The notes under the pieces are model-generated. The model did not search any database. It saw only the letters and a list, made by a program, of their open reading frames with translations, and had not been told where the DNA came from. This document shows positions 42,854 through 51,130 of a stretch of DNA of 64,000 bases, in pieces. Each line of letters begins with the position of its first letter. Positions within the stretch are counted from its first letter, which is position 1. The position numbers and the translations under genes are program-made. The DNA lies in contig JBEBXK010000010.1 in NCBI GenBank assembly GCA_040391605.1, positions 43,443 through 107,442 of the forward strand. Direction: 5' to 3'. Source of the stretch: Vulgatibacter incomptus_A (lineage in GTDB: Bacteria; Myxococcota; Myxococcia; Myxococcales; Vulgatibacteraceae).

Positions 42854-42981
42854 GGCGGAGGCTCCATGGGGCTGGGGCTTGATAGCGTCACGGTCGCGTC
42901 GGGAGCGGCTGTGGCGCTCGTCGCGAACATTCGCGTTCGAGGCTGGAGATCTTCGAGGGGGCGGGCGGGCTGCGCGGGGGA

Positions 42982-43923
42982 TCAAGGCGCGGCGCCTTGC
43001 TCGGCTGCGGCCCCGTCGCCAATCGGGGCGATCCGTTGGGTCTGGAGCGCGCGAAGGGCCTGGGTGGCCGCGGAGCGGACCGCGGCGTCGGGATGGCCGG
43101 TGGAGGCGGTGAAGAGGTAGGCCTCGGCGTCGTCGCCGCCGATCTCGCCGAGAGCGTAGACCACCTGGATCACGAAGGCCGGATCGCGTTGGGTGCTGGT
43201 GTCGATCAGCGCGAGGGCCGCGGCGGGATCGCCGATGGCCACCAGGGCGCCGACCGCCCGGAGCTGGAGCTCCCGATCGTCCTCACGGAGCCGGGCGATC
43301 AGGCCGGGGATGGCGTCCGTGCTCTTGCGATCGGCGAGGACGCGCATGGCGAAGTCTCGGATGATGGGCTCGGAGGACTCCAGATCCTGGATCAGCTCGG
43401 CGTCGGGCTTCGTCGCGGCGTCGAGCTCGGCGGCGAGCTGGCCGGTGGCCTCGGCCAGGGCGGCGTCGAAGGCCAGGCGGAATCGATTCTGCCGGCTGGC
43501 AGCGTCGCCGGCAGGGAGCTCCGACTGGCCTCGCCCCTCGGCGCGTAGCTTGTCGCCGCTGCTGCGCCACAGGCCGATCCGCACTGCCACATCGGCCACC
43601 CCGGGGCCACCCTCGAGGGAGGGGGGCAGCGCCCGCACGTAGAGCACGTCGAGGCGCGCGCGCCATGGAGGCGGACGCTGCTCGATGGGGCGCCGATCGG
43701 CGGGGAGGACAAAGAGCTTCCCGGTGGAGCTCAAAGCCGTCCCGGTGCGGCCCTCCATCTCGGCGGAGGAGAGGCCCAGCAGCGCGTCGACCCGCTGGTG
43801 GGCGGAGACCTCGATCGCCTCTACGGGTTCGCCCGTCGGTGGCGCCTTCTTGCTGCAACCGAATGCAGCCAGGGCCACGAGGGCGAGGAGCGCCGCTCCT
43901 CCTGGACTAAGCCTCATCTCCAT
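42982..43923 (-). CDS. HEAT-repeat lipoprotein
   Basis: The ATG at 43923 gives 313 residues (or 43917, 311). The lipobox is AFGC in GAALLALVALAAFGCSKKAP. After a low-complexity and beta-rich region the C-terminal third carries HEAT-type repeats: IRDFAMRVLADRKSTDAIPG, RELQLRAVGALVAIGDPAAA, AFVIQVVYALGEIGGDDAEA and AAVRSAATQALRALQ. HEAT repeats are protein-binding scaffolds. The start overlaps the end of the upstream HARE-HTH gene by 17 bases, so the two are coupled. Confidence 0.8.
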   Translation of the reverse strand: MEMRLSPGGAALLALVALAAFGCSKKAPPTGEPVEAIEVSAHQRVDALLGLSSAEMEGRTGTALSSTGKLFVLPADRRPIEQRPPPWRARLDVLYVRALPPSLEGGPGVADVAVRIGLWRSSGDKLRAEGRGQSELPAGDAASRQNRFRLAFDAALAEATGQLAAELDAATKPDAELIQDLESSEPIIRDFAMRVLADRKSTDAIPGLIARLREDDRELQLRAVGALVAIGDPAAALALIDTSTQRDPAFVIQVVYALGEIGGDDAEAYLFTASTGHPDAAVRSAATQALRALQTQRIAPIGDGAAAEQGAAP

Positions 43924-45853
43924 TGGCCCGACGCGGCGCCTCGGCCTCGGCCTCCGTCCGATCGCCGACACCGGTCCCGGCTCCGCCCGATGCCTCAGGC
44001 CCTTCGCCCGATCCCTCGGCGCATCCGCCACCACCGGTCGAATCGCCGGAGGCTGCCTCGCCAGACTCATTCGCACCAGCGCCAGCCTCCGTCCGCGCCG
44101 CACGATCGGGGGCTCCCGCCTCGGCCCCACCTCCGGCGGCAGGGTCCTCGCCAGCGCTGGGCTTCTCTTGTGACACGAGTTCGGCCGAGGCGGCCTTCGT
44201 GTCAACGGGCTCGGCAGGGTTCTCGCCCGCGCCGATCGACCCGCGATCGGAGGCGGCAGCCTCCGTATCAGCGGGTTCGGCAAGGTTCTCGCCAGCGCCT
44301 GTCTTCTCTCGTCTCTCGCGATCGGCGGAGGCGGCAGTCGCCTCGAGGCCGTCTACAGGGATCCCGTTCGCGCCGGCCTCCTCTCGTGATCCGCGATCGG
44401 AGGCGGCCGTCGAGTCACCGCTGCCTTCGGCGGGCGTCGCTCCGCCGGCCTCTCCGGCCTCGGCGTCGGCCCGCTGGCGGCTGCGCTCCTCCCGCGCCTT
44501 CTCCCGGCGCTCGCGCCACTCCTTGCGCTCGCGATCCCGCCTCTCGCGGCGTTCGTCGGCCGTCATATCGGATCGCCGGGGCTCCTGAGTGGCACCCTCC
44601 GCCTGGGTGCGGGCAGGTGCCCTGCGGAGGAGGGCCCGGAAGGCGGTCTCGTCGTATTCGACGTATTGGATGGTGCGGGTGGTGACCCCGACGCCACGCT
44701 CGGCGAGCTGATCGGCGAAGGCGTCGGCGCAGAGCAGCGTGACCAGCGACGCGGCGGGCTGCGAGGTCTCGTTCCGCGCCTCCCGGGTGACGTCGGCGGC
44801 GGAGACGACCACCCCCATCTGGGCGGAGTGGCTCGCCATATCCTTGCGCAGCTCGGCGATGTCCTCGCGGCGGACCTCCCGAGCCCCCTGGAGCACACGG
44901 ATCGCGAAGCGGACCTCGGTGAGGCCCATGCGCCGCCGCGAGGTGAAGAGCGCGCCTTCTTTATGGCGCTTCGCCACCCGCAGCTCGCGGTAGCCCATGG
45001 AGTCGAGCATCGCGGAGACCACCGCCTCCAGTGCCGGCGCCTCGAGCTCCATCAGCCGCTTGCGGAGCTGGCGGATCGCCCGCTGGCGCTGCTCGTCCAC
45101 GGCGCGCTCGACCGAACCGGCCCCCTTGCCCGCAGCAGCTGTCGGCGCCGGCTTGCGCTCCTCGGCGATCCGCTCCAGGGCCTTGGCCACCAGGGCCGGA
45201 TAGTCGTGGGCTTCACCGGACGGCTCCGCCCCACCCTGCAGCCCCACCAGCCCCTCGTCGAAAAAGACGAAGTGGGGCTTGCGGTTCTCCTCCTCGCGGC
45301 GCTCGTTCTCCTTCACGAGCATGGCCTCGAGGCCCTCGCGGCCCAGATCGTCGCCGCCGAGGTTGCGCTCGCGCGCCGCTGCGGCCAGCTCGAAGAGAGG
45401 CACGGGCTTGCCGATCCGCCCCAGGAGCTCGAAGACCAGCTCTGCCACCGGCGGCAGCCGCTTCTTGCGCTTGCCCTCGTCCCGCTTGCGATGTCGATCG
45501 CCCCTGCCCGACGTGCGCACGTTCTCCTTGTCGACCTTGGGATGCCGCTCGCGCTCGCGAAGCTGAGGGCCGTCCTCCTCGTGGACCTCCGGCAGGCCGC
45601 TCTGCTCCAAAGCCTCCGGGACCGCCACGATGTTCCAGTCGGTGAGGCCGAAGGTGTCGGGCTCCACCGCTACGAGGCGGCGATCGCGGCTGCTCTTCGC
45701 CATGGCTGCGAGGCGGGAGGCCATGGTGACCTCCGGCTCCTTCCCCACGTGGGAGAGGAGGCTCTCGCTGATGGCGATCTCGGTGATCTCTTTGGCGTGG
45801 AGGGGGTGTCCGGCGCGCTGCAGGATCAGGACGGCGGCTTCATAGAACGTCAT
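43907..45853 (-). CDS. HARE-HTH protein with nuclease-dead Mrr-like domain and acidic low-complexity tail
   Basis: The 648-residue protein starts with a HARE-HTH (HB1/RpoE-delta-type) winged helix: TFYEAAVLILQRAGHPLHAK, EITEIAISESLLSHVGK, RLVAVEPDTFGLTDW. A Lys/Arg/Glu-rich linker, a second winged-helix-like part (VAELVFELLGRIGKPVPLFE) and an Mrr-like PD-(D/E)xK region follow: LEAPALEAVVSAMLDSMGYR, then KEGALFTSRRRMGLTEVRFA and MGVVVSAADVTREARNE. The usual Mrr catalytic residues (D in the G-x-D motif and Q-x-K) are replaced (GALF, RFAIRV). The last ~220 residues are Glu/Ala/Gly/Ser/Asp-rich and probably disordered. It is probably a DNA-binding regulator, not a restriction enzyme. The start has a weak ribosome-binding site. 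Confidence 0.8.
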   Translation of the reverse strand: MTFYEAAVLILQRAGHPLHAKEITEIAISESLLSHVGKEPEVTMASRLAAMAKSSRDRRLVAVEPDTFGLTDWNIVAVPEALEQSGLPEVHEEDGPQLRERERHPKVDKENVRTSGRGDRHRKRDEGKRKKRLPPVAELVFELLGRIGKPVPLFELAAAARERNLGGDDLGREGLEAMLVKENERREEENRKPHFVFFDEGLVGLQGGAEPSGEAHDYPALVAKALERIAEERKPAPTAAAGKGAGSVERAVDEQRQRAIRQLRKRLMELEAPALEAVVSAMLDSMGYRELRVAKRHKEGALFTSRRRMGLTEVRFAIRVLQGAREVRREDIAELRKDMASHSAQMGVVVSAADVTREARNETSQPAASLVTLLCADAFADQLAERGVGVTTRTIQYVEYDETAFRALLRRAPARTQAEGATQEPRRSDMTADERRERRDRERKEWRERREKAREERSRQRADAEAGEAGGATPAEGSGDSTAASDRGSREEAGANGIPVDGLEATAASADRERREKTGAGENLAEPADTEAAASDRGSIGAGENPAEPVDTKAASAELVSQEKPSAGEDPAAGGGAEAGAPDRAARTEAGAGANESGEAASGDSTGGGGCAEGSGEGPEASGGAGTGVGDRTEAEAEAPRRANGDEA

Positions 45854-45964
45854 GTAGACATCGAATCATACGACCGAGGCGGCGGCGCTCCATCCGATCC
45901 ACGGGGAGCCCACGGCCAAGGCGCCCGCGCATGGTCCCGCGAGGCTGGTGGACAGATCGTCAAA

Positions 45965-45993
45965 ACCCTAAAGTGCTTGAAGTTACAAGTCAA
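45965..45993 (-). promoter_or_regulatory. sigma70-type promoter for the HARE-HTH gene
   Basis: TTGACT (45993-45988), a 17-bp spacer and TAGGGT (45970-45965) point toward the HARE-HTH gene with a leader of about 105 nt. The opposite gene at 46121 shares this 267-bp intergenic region, but I see no clear promoter for it. Confidence 0.6.
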
Positions 45994-46120
45994 TCTGATT
46001 GAGTGGCGCGGTCCGGTGGGAAAGTTCGGGCGCTGGTTGCCGCCCGCTCCGGCGATCGGGAGAATTCCACTTCGCACGGAAGCGGGCGATTGTTCCTGCA
46101 TCGTCGAGGGTTATGGACGG

Positions 46121-48538
46121 ATGATTCGACTCCACAGCGGCGCGTCGTTGGAGGCCCCCTATCTCGCCTCCCCCGGCATCCTCGCCATCGAGGTCGATGG
46201 CGTCGATCTCGGCGCCGGGCTGCTCGAGGGGCCGCTGCTGCCGGCCTTGATCGAGCTCGTCTCCGGATTGGCCCTGCTCTGGCGCGAGCCGGGCCACGAG
46301 CTCGACCTGGGCTTCGCCGAAGGCTCCCTGGACCTCCTGCTGGCCAGGCGCGGCGAGGACGCCCTGCTCTCCCTCGTCTCGCTGCAGCGGCCGGCGCGGA
46401 TCCTCTTTCAGGACGTCTCCGTCGAGCTCACGGCCCTCACCGACGCGACGATCGGCTACGCCCGCTCGCTCCTGGCCCAATCGAAGGAGCCTGCAGCGAG
46501 GGAGGCGAGCCCGTCGTCCGGGGGACGGAGGTCAGGCGACCCGCTTGGAGATCGGGACGAGTTGGGGAAGAGTCGCGAACCTGAGGCGAGCCGACGAGGG
46601 AGCGCCTCCTCGCGTGGCGCTCGACGCGACGGCTCCGCGTCGGCGCACGAGGCCGCGCTTCCTTCACGAGGTCGGGAGACGGATCTGGCCCGGCTGGAGC
46701 GGGAGATCGCCGGGCTCCTCCGCAGCAGGTGGCGGGGAGACGACGCCATGCCACGGTCGCGGCGTGAGCGCCGTGAGCGCCGCATGGAAGCGCCCGCCGT
46801 CGGACCGAGTTGGCTCCCGCCCCTCCCCACGCCGCCGCGCGCCGCCCTCGAGATCCCGGCCTTCTCCTTCGATCTCTCCGACGACGAGGGGAGGCTCCAC
46901 GCCTATGAGGGCGGCTCTGGGCTCCATGCCCTGCTGGTGCAGGGCCACGTCTTCCTCCACGGCCCCGACGGCGAGGAGTTGGGCGCCATCGGCGGCTCGC
47001 CTTTCCTCCTCCTCCGCGATCTCTCCGACTCGGTGGCGCGGCTGCTGGAGCCGGACGGTGGGCGCGCCGGCAGCCATCCTCTGCCGATGGGACCCACGGG
47101 CGCCACCCTCGATGTTGACTCAGTTGGATCTACATTTACTATGGGTGGACGCACCCTGCGTTGCCCGACCTTATACCTCGCCCGATCGATCTTTCAGGCA
47201 GCGCTCGACCTCGGCGCCGTGGTCTCGGCCCGCAACCCACGCCTCGGCGAGAGCCCCTACCTGCGGCTCCTCGTCGACGAGGCTCGCAGCCGGATGGCGC
47301 TCTGCAACGAACGCATCGGCGGGTTGAGCCGCGGCGGCAGGGGGCGGCCGGTGGAGGTGGCGGCCACCGTCCCCGGCGGCGCGAAGACGCAGCCCCCCCT
47401 GGCGATCGGCGCGCTGCGACGGGTCAGCCTTCGCCAGGCCTGGAGGCTGGAGCTCCCGAGGATCTCTCGGATCATCGCCCTGGCGCCCAAGGCGTGGGTG
47501 CGCCACCAGGAGGGCCTCAGCCTGCTGCGGCTGGACGACGGCGAGGTGGAGGCCCGGATCCCACTGGAGCCCCAGGCGGAGGTGGCCGTCGCCGGAGTTC
47601 GCGCGCCGCTCTTCGTCTTCGATCGGGGCGCTCTCACTTGCTACTTCCCCGACGGCCGCCTCGCCTGGAGGCGGCGCGATCCCGATCGCCTGGGGCTCCA
47701 GGGCGCGGTGGTGCCCGCCGGGAGCGCCCATGCCTGGCTCCACGATGGCGCGTCTCTTCGCAGCGTCTCCGTCGAATCAGGAGAGGAGCGCTTCCGCTTC
47801 GGCGCGCCGGCCTCCCATCGCGCGAGGCTCGCCGCCAGCGGCGCGCTCATCGTCCTGGCCGCGGACAATGGGATGCTCTACGGCTTCGACACCAAGCGAT
47901 CCGATCAGCCTCTCGCCTGGAGGATCCCCCTGCCCCGGCGCCTCGTCGACGTGGGCATCGCGGCCGGGAAGGTCTACGGCGTCAGCGTCTCGCCAGGGAG
48001 GGTCCACCTCGACTCGCTCCAGGCGTCCACCGGCGAGCCCTCGACCTCCCTCGATCTCCCCTTCCTCCGCTTCGGATCGCTGCTGCCGGTACCGGGCGGC
48101 GTCGTCGCGGCAGGGGTGGGGCTCGCCGGCGGCGAGCTCTTGCGGGTGGATGAGGTCAGTGCCATCCGCTGGCAGGCGCGGCCGATCCTGGGCCCGCGTG
48201 CGCCAGCCCTCCTACGGATCGGCGGCTCGATCTTTGCCCGAGGAGACGAAGGGCTGTGCCGGATCGAGCGAGGGAAGGTGCGCTGGAACGCCCCCTGTGG
48301 ATCAGGAGGCGCCCCGACCCTGATCCGAGGCATCCTCGCCCTCCCGGGCGAGCCGCTGCGCCTCCTCGACGCCGAGACCGGCCACGAGCTCCAGATGGCA
48401 TCCGACGCCAGGGCGCTGCCGACGGCGGAGCGAGTTCTCGCCACCCGAGCGGGGACCCTCGTCGTCTGTGACGCGGAGGGGTCCCTCGTCGGCCTTCGGA
48501 TGGCAGGCGCCATCGCCGTCGTCCCGGATATCCCTTGA
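46121..48538 (+). CDS. cytoplasmic PQQ-propeller repeat protein
   Basis: This 805-residue protein has no signal peptide or membrane helix. An N-terminal beta-rich domain (LVSGLALLWREPGHELDLGF, EGSLDLLLARRGEDALLSLV) is followed by a charged linker (about residues 120-240), a second domain (IPAFSFDLSDDEGRLHAYEG, FLLLRDLSDSVARLLEP) and, from about residue 420, a PQQ-type propeller: WVRHQEGLSLLRLDDGEVEA, FDRGALTCYFPDGRLAWRRR, AADNGMLYGFDTKRSDQPLA, SIFARGDEGLCRIERGKVRW. Function unknown; perhaps a large intracellular scaffold. It is divergent from the HARE-HTH gene and convergent with the PfkB gene. Confidence 0.75.
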   Translation: MIRLHSGASLEAPYLASPGILAIEVDGVDLGAGLLEGPLLPALIELVSGLALLWREPGHELDLGFAEGSLDLLLARRGEDALLSLVSLQRPARILFQDVSVELTALTDATIGYARSLLAQSKEPAAREASPSSGGRRSGDPLGDRDELGKSREPEASRRGSASSRGARRDGSASAHEAALPSRGRETDLARLEREIAGLLRSRWRGDDAMPRSRRERRERRMEAPAVGPSWLPPLPTPPRAALEIPAFSFDLSDDEGRLHAYEGGSGLHALLVQGHVFLHGPDGEELGAIGGSPFLLLRDLSDSVARLLEPDGGRAGSHPLPMGPTGATLDVDSVGSTFTMGGRTLRCPTLYLARSIFQAALDLGAVVSARNPRLGESPYLRLLVDEARSRMALCNERIGGLSRGGRGRPVEVAATVPGGAKTQPPLAIGALRRVSLRQAWRLELPRISRIIALAPKAWVRHQEGLSLLRLDDGEVEARIPLEPQAEVAVAGVRAPLFVFDRGALTCYFPDGRLAWRRRDPDRLGLQGAVVPAGSAHAWLHDGASLRSVSVESGEERFRFGAPASHRARLAASGALIVLAADNGMLYGFDTKRSDQPLAWRIPLPRRLVDVGIAAGKVYGVSVSPGRVHLDSLQASTGEPSTSLDLPFLRFGSLLPVPGGVVAAGVGLAGGELLRVDEVSAIRWQARPILGPRAPALLRIGGSIFARGDEGLCRIERGKVRWNAPCGSGGAPTLIRGILALPGEPLRLLDAETGHELQMASDARALPTAERVLATRAGTLVVCDAEGSLVGLRMAGAIAVVPDIP

Positions 48539-48548
48539 ATGGCTCGGA

Positions 48549-48590
48549 GGTGTGGCGGCACGGGCGCCCCGGCCTCGTGCCTTCCACACC
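48549..48590. terminator. hairpin between convergent genes
   Basis: GGTGTGG (48549-48555) pairs with CCACACC (48584-48590), and inside it GGCACG (48557-48562) pairs with CGTGCC (48576-48581), with 1-nt and 2-nt bulges and a 13-nt loop. It lies just after the propeller-protein stop and 96 bp from the PfkB-gene stop. It probably terminates transcription from one or both sides, although the T-tracts are poor. Confidence 0.6.
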
Positions 48591-48686
48591 AGACGAGCGG
48601 CCTTCATCTGATCGTCTTCTGAGGCCAGCGGCCTAGCTCAAACGCCCAGGAAGGGCGGCGTCGATGGAGAAAGCTCTCGACACGCC

Positions 48687-49613
48687 TTAGAGGATAGGGG
48701 CGATCGCCTCGAAGTCGCTGAGATCGCTGAAGGCCGCGAGGCGTTCCTGGATCTCGGACTTGGCGAGATCGCGGAAGCGGTCGAGGGAGAAGCGCTCCAC
48801 GCAGAAGCTCGCCAGGGTGGAGCCCGCAACACAGGCCTGCCGGAGAGAGCCCAGGCCTACCGCGCCGCCGTGATGGGCGAGGTAGCCCATGAAGCCGCCG
48901 GCGAAGGAATCCCCTGCCCCGGTGGGATCGAAGACCTCCTCCAGCGGGTAGGCCGGCGCGGCGAAGACCTGGCCGCCTTCGAAGAGGAGTGCGCCGTATT
49001 CGCCGCGCTTCACCACCACCCATTTCGGCCCCATGGCCAGGATGGAGCGGGCCGCCTTCACCACGTTATGCTCGCCGGCGAGCTGGCGGACCTCGGCGTC
49101 GTTGATGAAGAGGAGATCGACGCGCTTCACCACCTCGAGGAGCTGGTCGCGCGAGCCCTCGATCCAGAAGTTCATGGTGTCCATCGCCACGAGCTTCGGG
49201 CGGGCCGCCACCTGATCCAGCACGAGCCCCTGTAACGCGGGGTGGATGTTGCCCAGAAAGAGGAAGTCGGGCCGGCGGAAGCTCTCGGGCAGCGTGGGCT
49301 GGAATTCGCCGAAGACGTTGAGCTGCGTGTCCAGCGTCTGGGCCTCGTTCAGATCGTAGCCGTAGCGCCCCTTCCAACGGAAGGTGCGGCCCGGGGCGTG
49401 GACCAGGCCCTCCAGATCCACGCCCCGCTCCTCCAGGAAGCGCACGTGCTCCCCGGGGAAGTCCTCTCCCACCACGCCCACGAGCTGTACGGGCCCGAAG
49501 AAGGAGGCCGCCGTCGAGAAGAAGGTGGCGGAGCCGCCGGGCACATCCTCCCGGACGCCGAAGGGTGTCTCCAATGAATCCAACGCCACCGAGCCTACGA
49601 CCAGAATCGACAT
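48687..49613 (-). CDS. PfkB-family carbohydrate/nucleoside kinase
   Basis: The 308-residue kinase has SILVVGSVALDSLETPFG and VPGGSATFFSTAASFFGPVQ at the N-terminus and the PfkB signature DPTGAGDSFAGGFMGYLAHH with the catalytic Asp near the C-terminus. It belongs with ribokinase/adenosine-kinase-like enzymes; the substrate is undetermined. ATG 49613 has AGGAGG 9-10 bp upstream; ATG 49619 is closer than usual to that site. A TTGCGA-N18-TAGAAA promoter lies upstream (49698-49669). Confidence 0.88.
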   Translation of the reverse strand: MSILVVGSVALDSLETPFGVREDVPGGSATFFSTAASFFGPVQLVGVVGEDFPGEHVRFLEERGVDLEGLVHAPGRTFRWKGRYGYDLNEAQTLDTQLNVFGEFQPTLPESFRRPDFLFLGNIHPALQGLVLDQVAARPKLVAMDTMNFWIEGSRDQLLEVVKRVDLLFINDAEVRQLAGEHNVVKAARSILAMGPKWVVVKRGEYGALLFEGGQVFAAPAYPLEEVFDPTGAGDSFAGGFMGYLAHHGGAVGLGSLRQACVAGSTLASFCVERFSLDRFRDLAKSEIQERLAAFSDLSDFEAIAPIL

Positions 49614-49668
49614 CGCCATGTCCTCCTCGCGACGCACCTGACAAGCGCCGCCGCTAGACGTGGCCCGC

Positions 49669-49698
49669 TTTCTAGCCCGCATGACACCGGCATCGCAA
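49669..49698 (-). promoter_or_regulatory. candidate promoter of the PfkB-family gene
   Basis: TTGCGA (49698-49693), an 18-bp spacer and TAGAAA (49674-49669) lie 56 bp upstream of the kinase ATG. Confidence 0.45.
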
Positions 49699-49866
49699 GC
49701 TGACGGCGGTGACAGAAGCGGGACCTGGCGACAGTAGGTGATTACTTCACCCCTGGCGCGGGCGACGAAGCCTCGGAGGCGCTGCCTCAGGTACGACGCG
49801 AAGGGCGCGCAGCGTCCGCGGGGGAGGCGCCGTCTCCGCTCCTCGCTCGAAGGTCTTCGAGCTCTC

Positions 49867-51015
49867 TCAGATCGGGCGGAGGAGCTCGCCGGTGAGGATC
49901 CCCCGGGCCGGCTTGCGGCCGGGGCCGCCCTCGGCGGCGAGCTGGCCACAGGCGGCGAGGATATCCCTGCCGCGGTTCTGCCTGGCCATGGCCTGGACGC
50001 CACGGCGCTTGAGGCCCTCGACGAAGGCGTCGACCCGCTCGGCGGGCGAGGGCTCGTAGGGGAGGCCTTCGTTGCGGTTGTACTGGATCAGGTTCACCTT
50101 CGCCGGGACCTGGGAGACGAGCTTTGCCAGCCGCTCCAGATCCGCGTCGGTGTCGTTGATCCCGTCGAAGAGCACGTACTCGAAGGTGATGCGCCGCCCC
50201 TGCTTCATGGGGAAGCGGGCGCATGCTTCCATGAGGTCCGCGATCTTCCAGCGGCGGTTCACGGGCATGACCCGATCGCGGATCTCGTCGGTGGTGGCGT
50301 TGAGCGAGACCGCCAGCTTGACCGTGGTCTCGGCCCCCAGCCGCAGGATATTGGGGACGATGCCGGCGGTGGAGACGGTGACGTGGCGATGGGAGAAGTT
50401 TGGCCCCTCCTCGGAGAGGAGGAGCGCCAGCGAGGTCCTCACGTTCTCATAGTTATGCAGCGGCTCGCCCATGCCCATGTAGACGAGGTTGGTCAGAGGG
50501 CGCGGCCCGGCCTCGAGGCCTTCTTCGATGAGGAAGCGGTTCACCCGATGGACCTGGTCGACGATCTCGCCAGGGCTGAGGTTCCTCGAGAGGCCCATGG
50601 TGCCGGTGGCGCAGAAGCCGCAGCCCATGGCGCAGCCGACCTGGGTCGAGATGCAGAGGGTCCGTCGCTTGCTCTCGCGGTCGGGCATGTAGACCGACTC
50701 GACCGCCTTGCCGTCCTCGGTGCGCCAGCGGAATTTGATCGTGCCGTCGGAGGATCGCTGCTCCTTGTCGAGGACCAACGCGCCCAACCTGGCCTGGGCT
50801 TGCAGCTTCTCCCGGAAGGCCTTGGGCAGATCGCTCATCTCCTCGAAGGAGGTGGCGTACTTCTGGTGGAGCCATTTAAAGACCTGCCCCGCCCGATAGC
50901 TCCGCTCCCCCAGGCGGCCGATCTCCTCGCGCAGCTCCTCCGGCGTCAGCGAGCGGAGATCTGGCATGGCGGGATGATTCTCGACGATGGGAAGGCTCGT
51001 GCTCACGAAGATCAC
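49867..51015 (-). CDS. rlmN: dual-specificity 23S rRNA/tRNA adenosine C2-methyltransferase RlmN
   Basis: The radical-SAM methylase makes m2A2503 in 23S rRNA and m2A37 in some tRNAs. Its signatures are CAMGCGFCATGTMGLSRNLS (CxxxCxxC cluster site), LVYMGMGEPLHNYENV, HRHVTVSTAGIVPNILRLG, KLAVSLNATTDEIRDRVMP, and a late Cys in ILAACGQLAAE (the methyl-carrying Cys). An N-terminal helical domain precedes (LTPEELREEIGRLGERSYRA). The length of 382 residues is normal. GTG 51015, GTG 51006 or ATG 50967 could start it; none has a strong ribosome-binding site. Confidence 0.95.
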   Translation of the reverse strand: MIFVSTSLPIVENHPAMPDLRSLTPEELREEIGRLGERSYRAGQVFKWLHQKYATSFEEMSDLPKAFREKLQAQARLGALVLDKEQRSSDGTIKFRWRTEDGKAVESVYMPDRESKRRTLCISTQVGCAMGCGFCATGTMGLSRNLSPGEIVDQVHRVNRFLIEEGLEAGPRPLTNLVYMGMGEPLHNYENVRTSLALLLSEEGPNFSHRHVTVSTAGIVPNILRLGAETTVKLAVSLNATTDEIRDRVMPVNRRWKIADLMEACARFPMKQGRRITFEYVLFDGINDTDADLERLAKLVSQVPAKVNLIQYNRNEGLPYEPSPAERVDAFVEGLKRRGVQAMARQNRGRDILAACGQLAAEGGPGRKPARGILTGELLRPI

Positions 51016-51130
51016 CAGGGAGGATCGCCGCCTGCCCTCTCTGGGCGGTGGGCGATGGGAGAACGCGGACTACCCCGATTCCTGCCGCGGGGCAACCGGA
51101 TGGCTGGTCTCAAGGCTCCCGCCCCGCGTA

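Noticed and set aside
43907..45853. Active Mrr-type restriction endonuclease or defence island
   Set aside because: The catalytic residues are replaced and the neighbours are housekeeping and lipoprotein genes, not defence genes.
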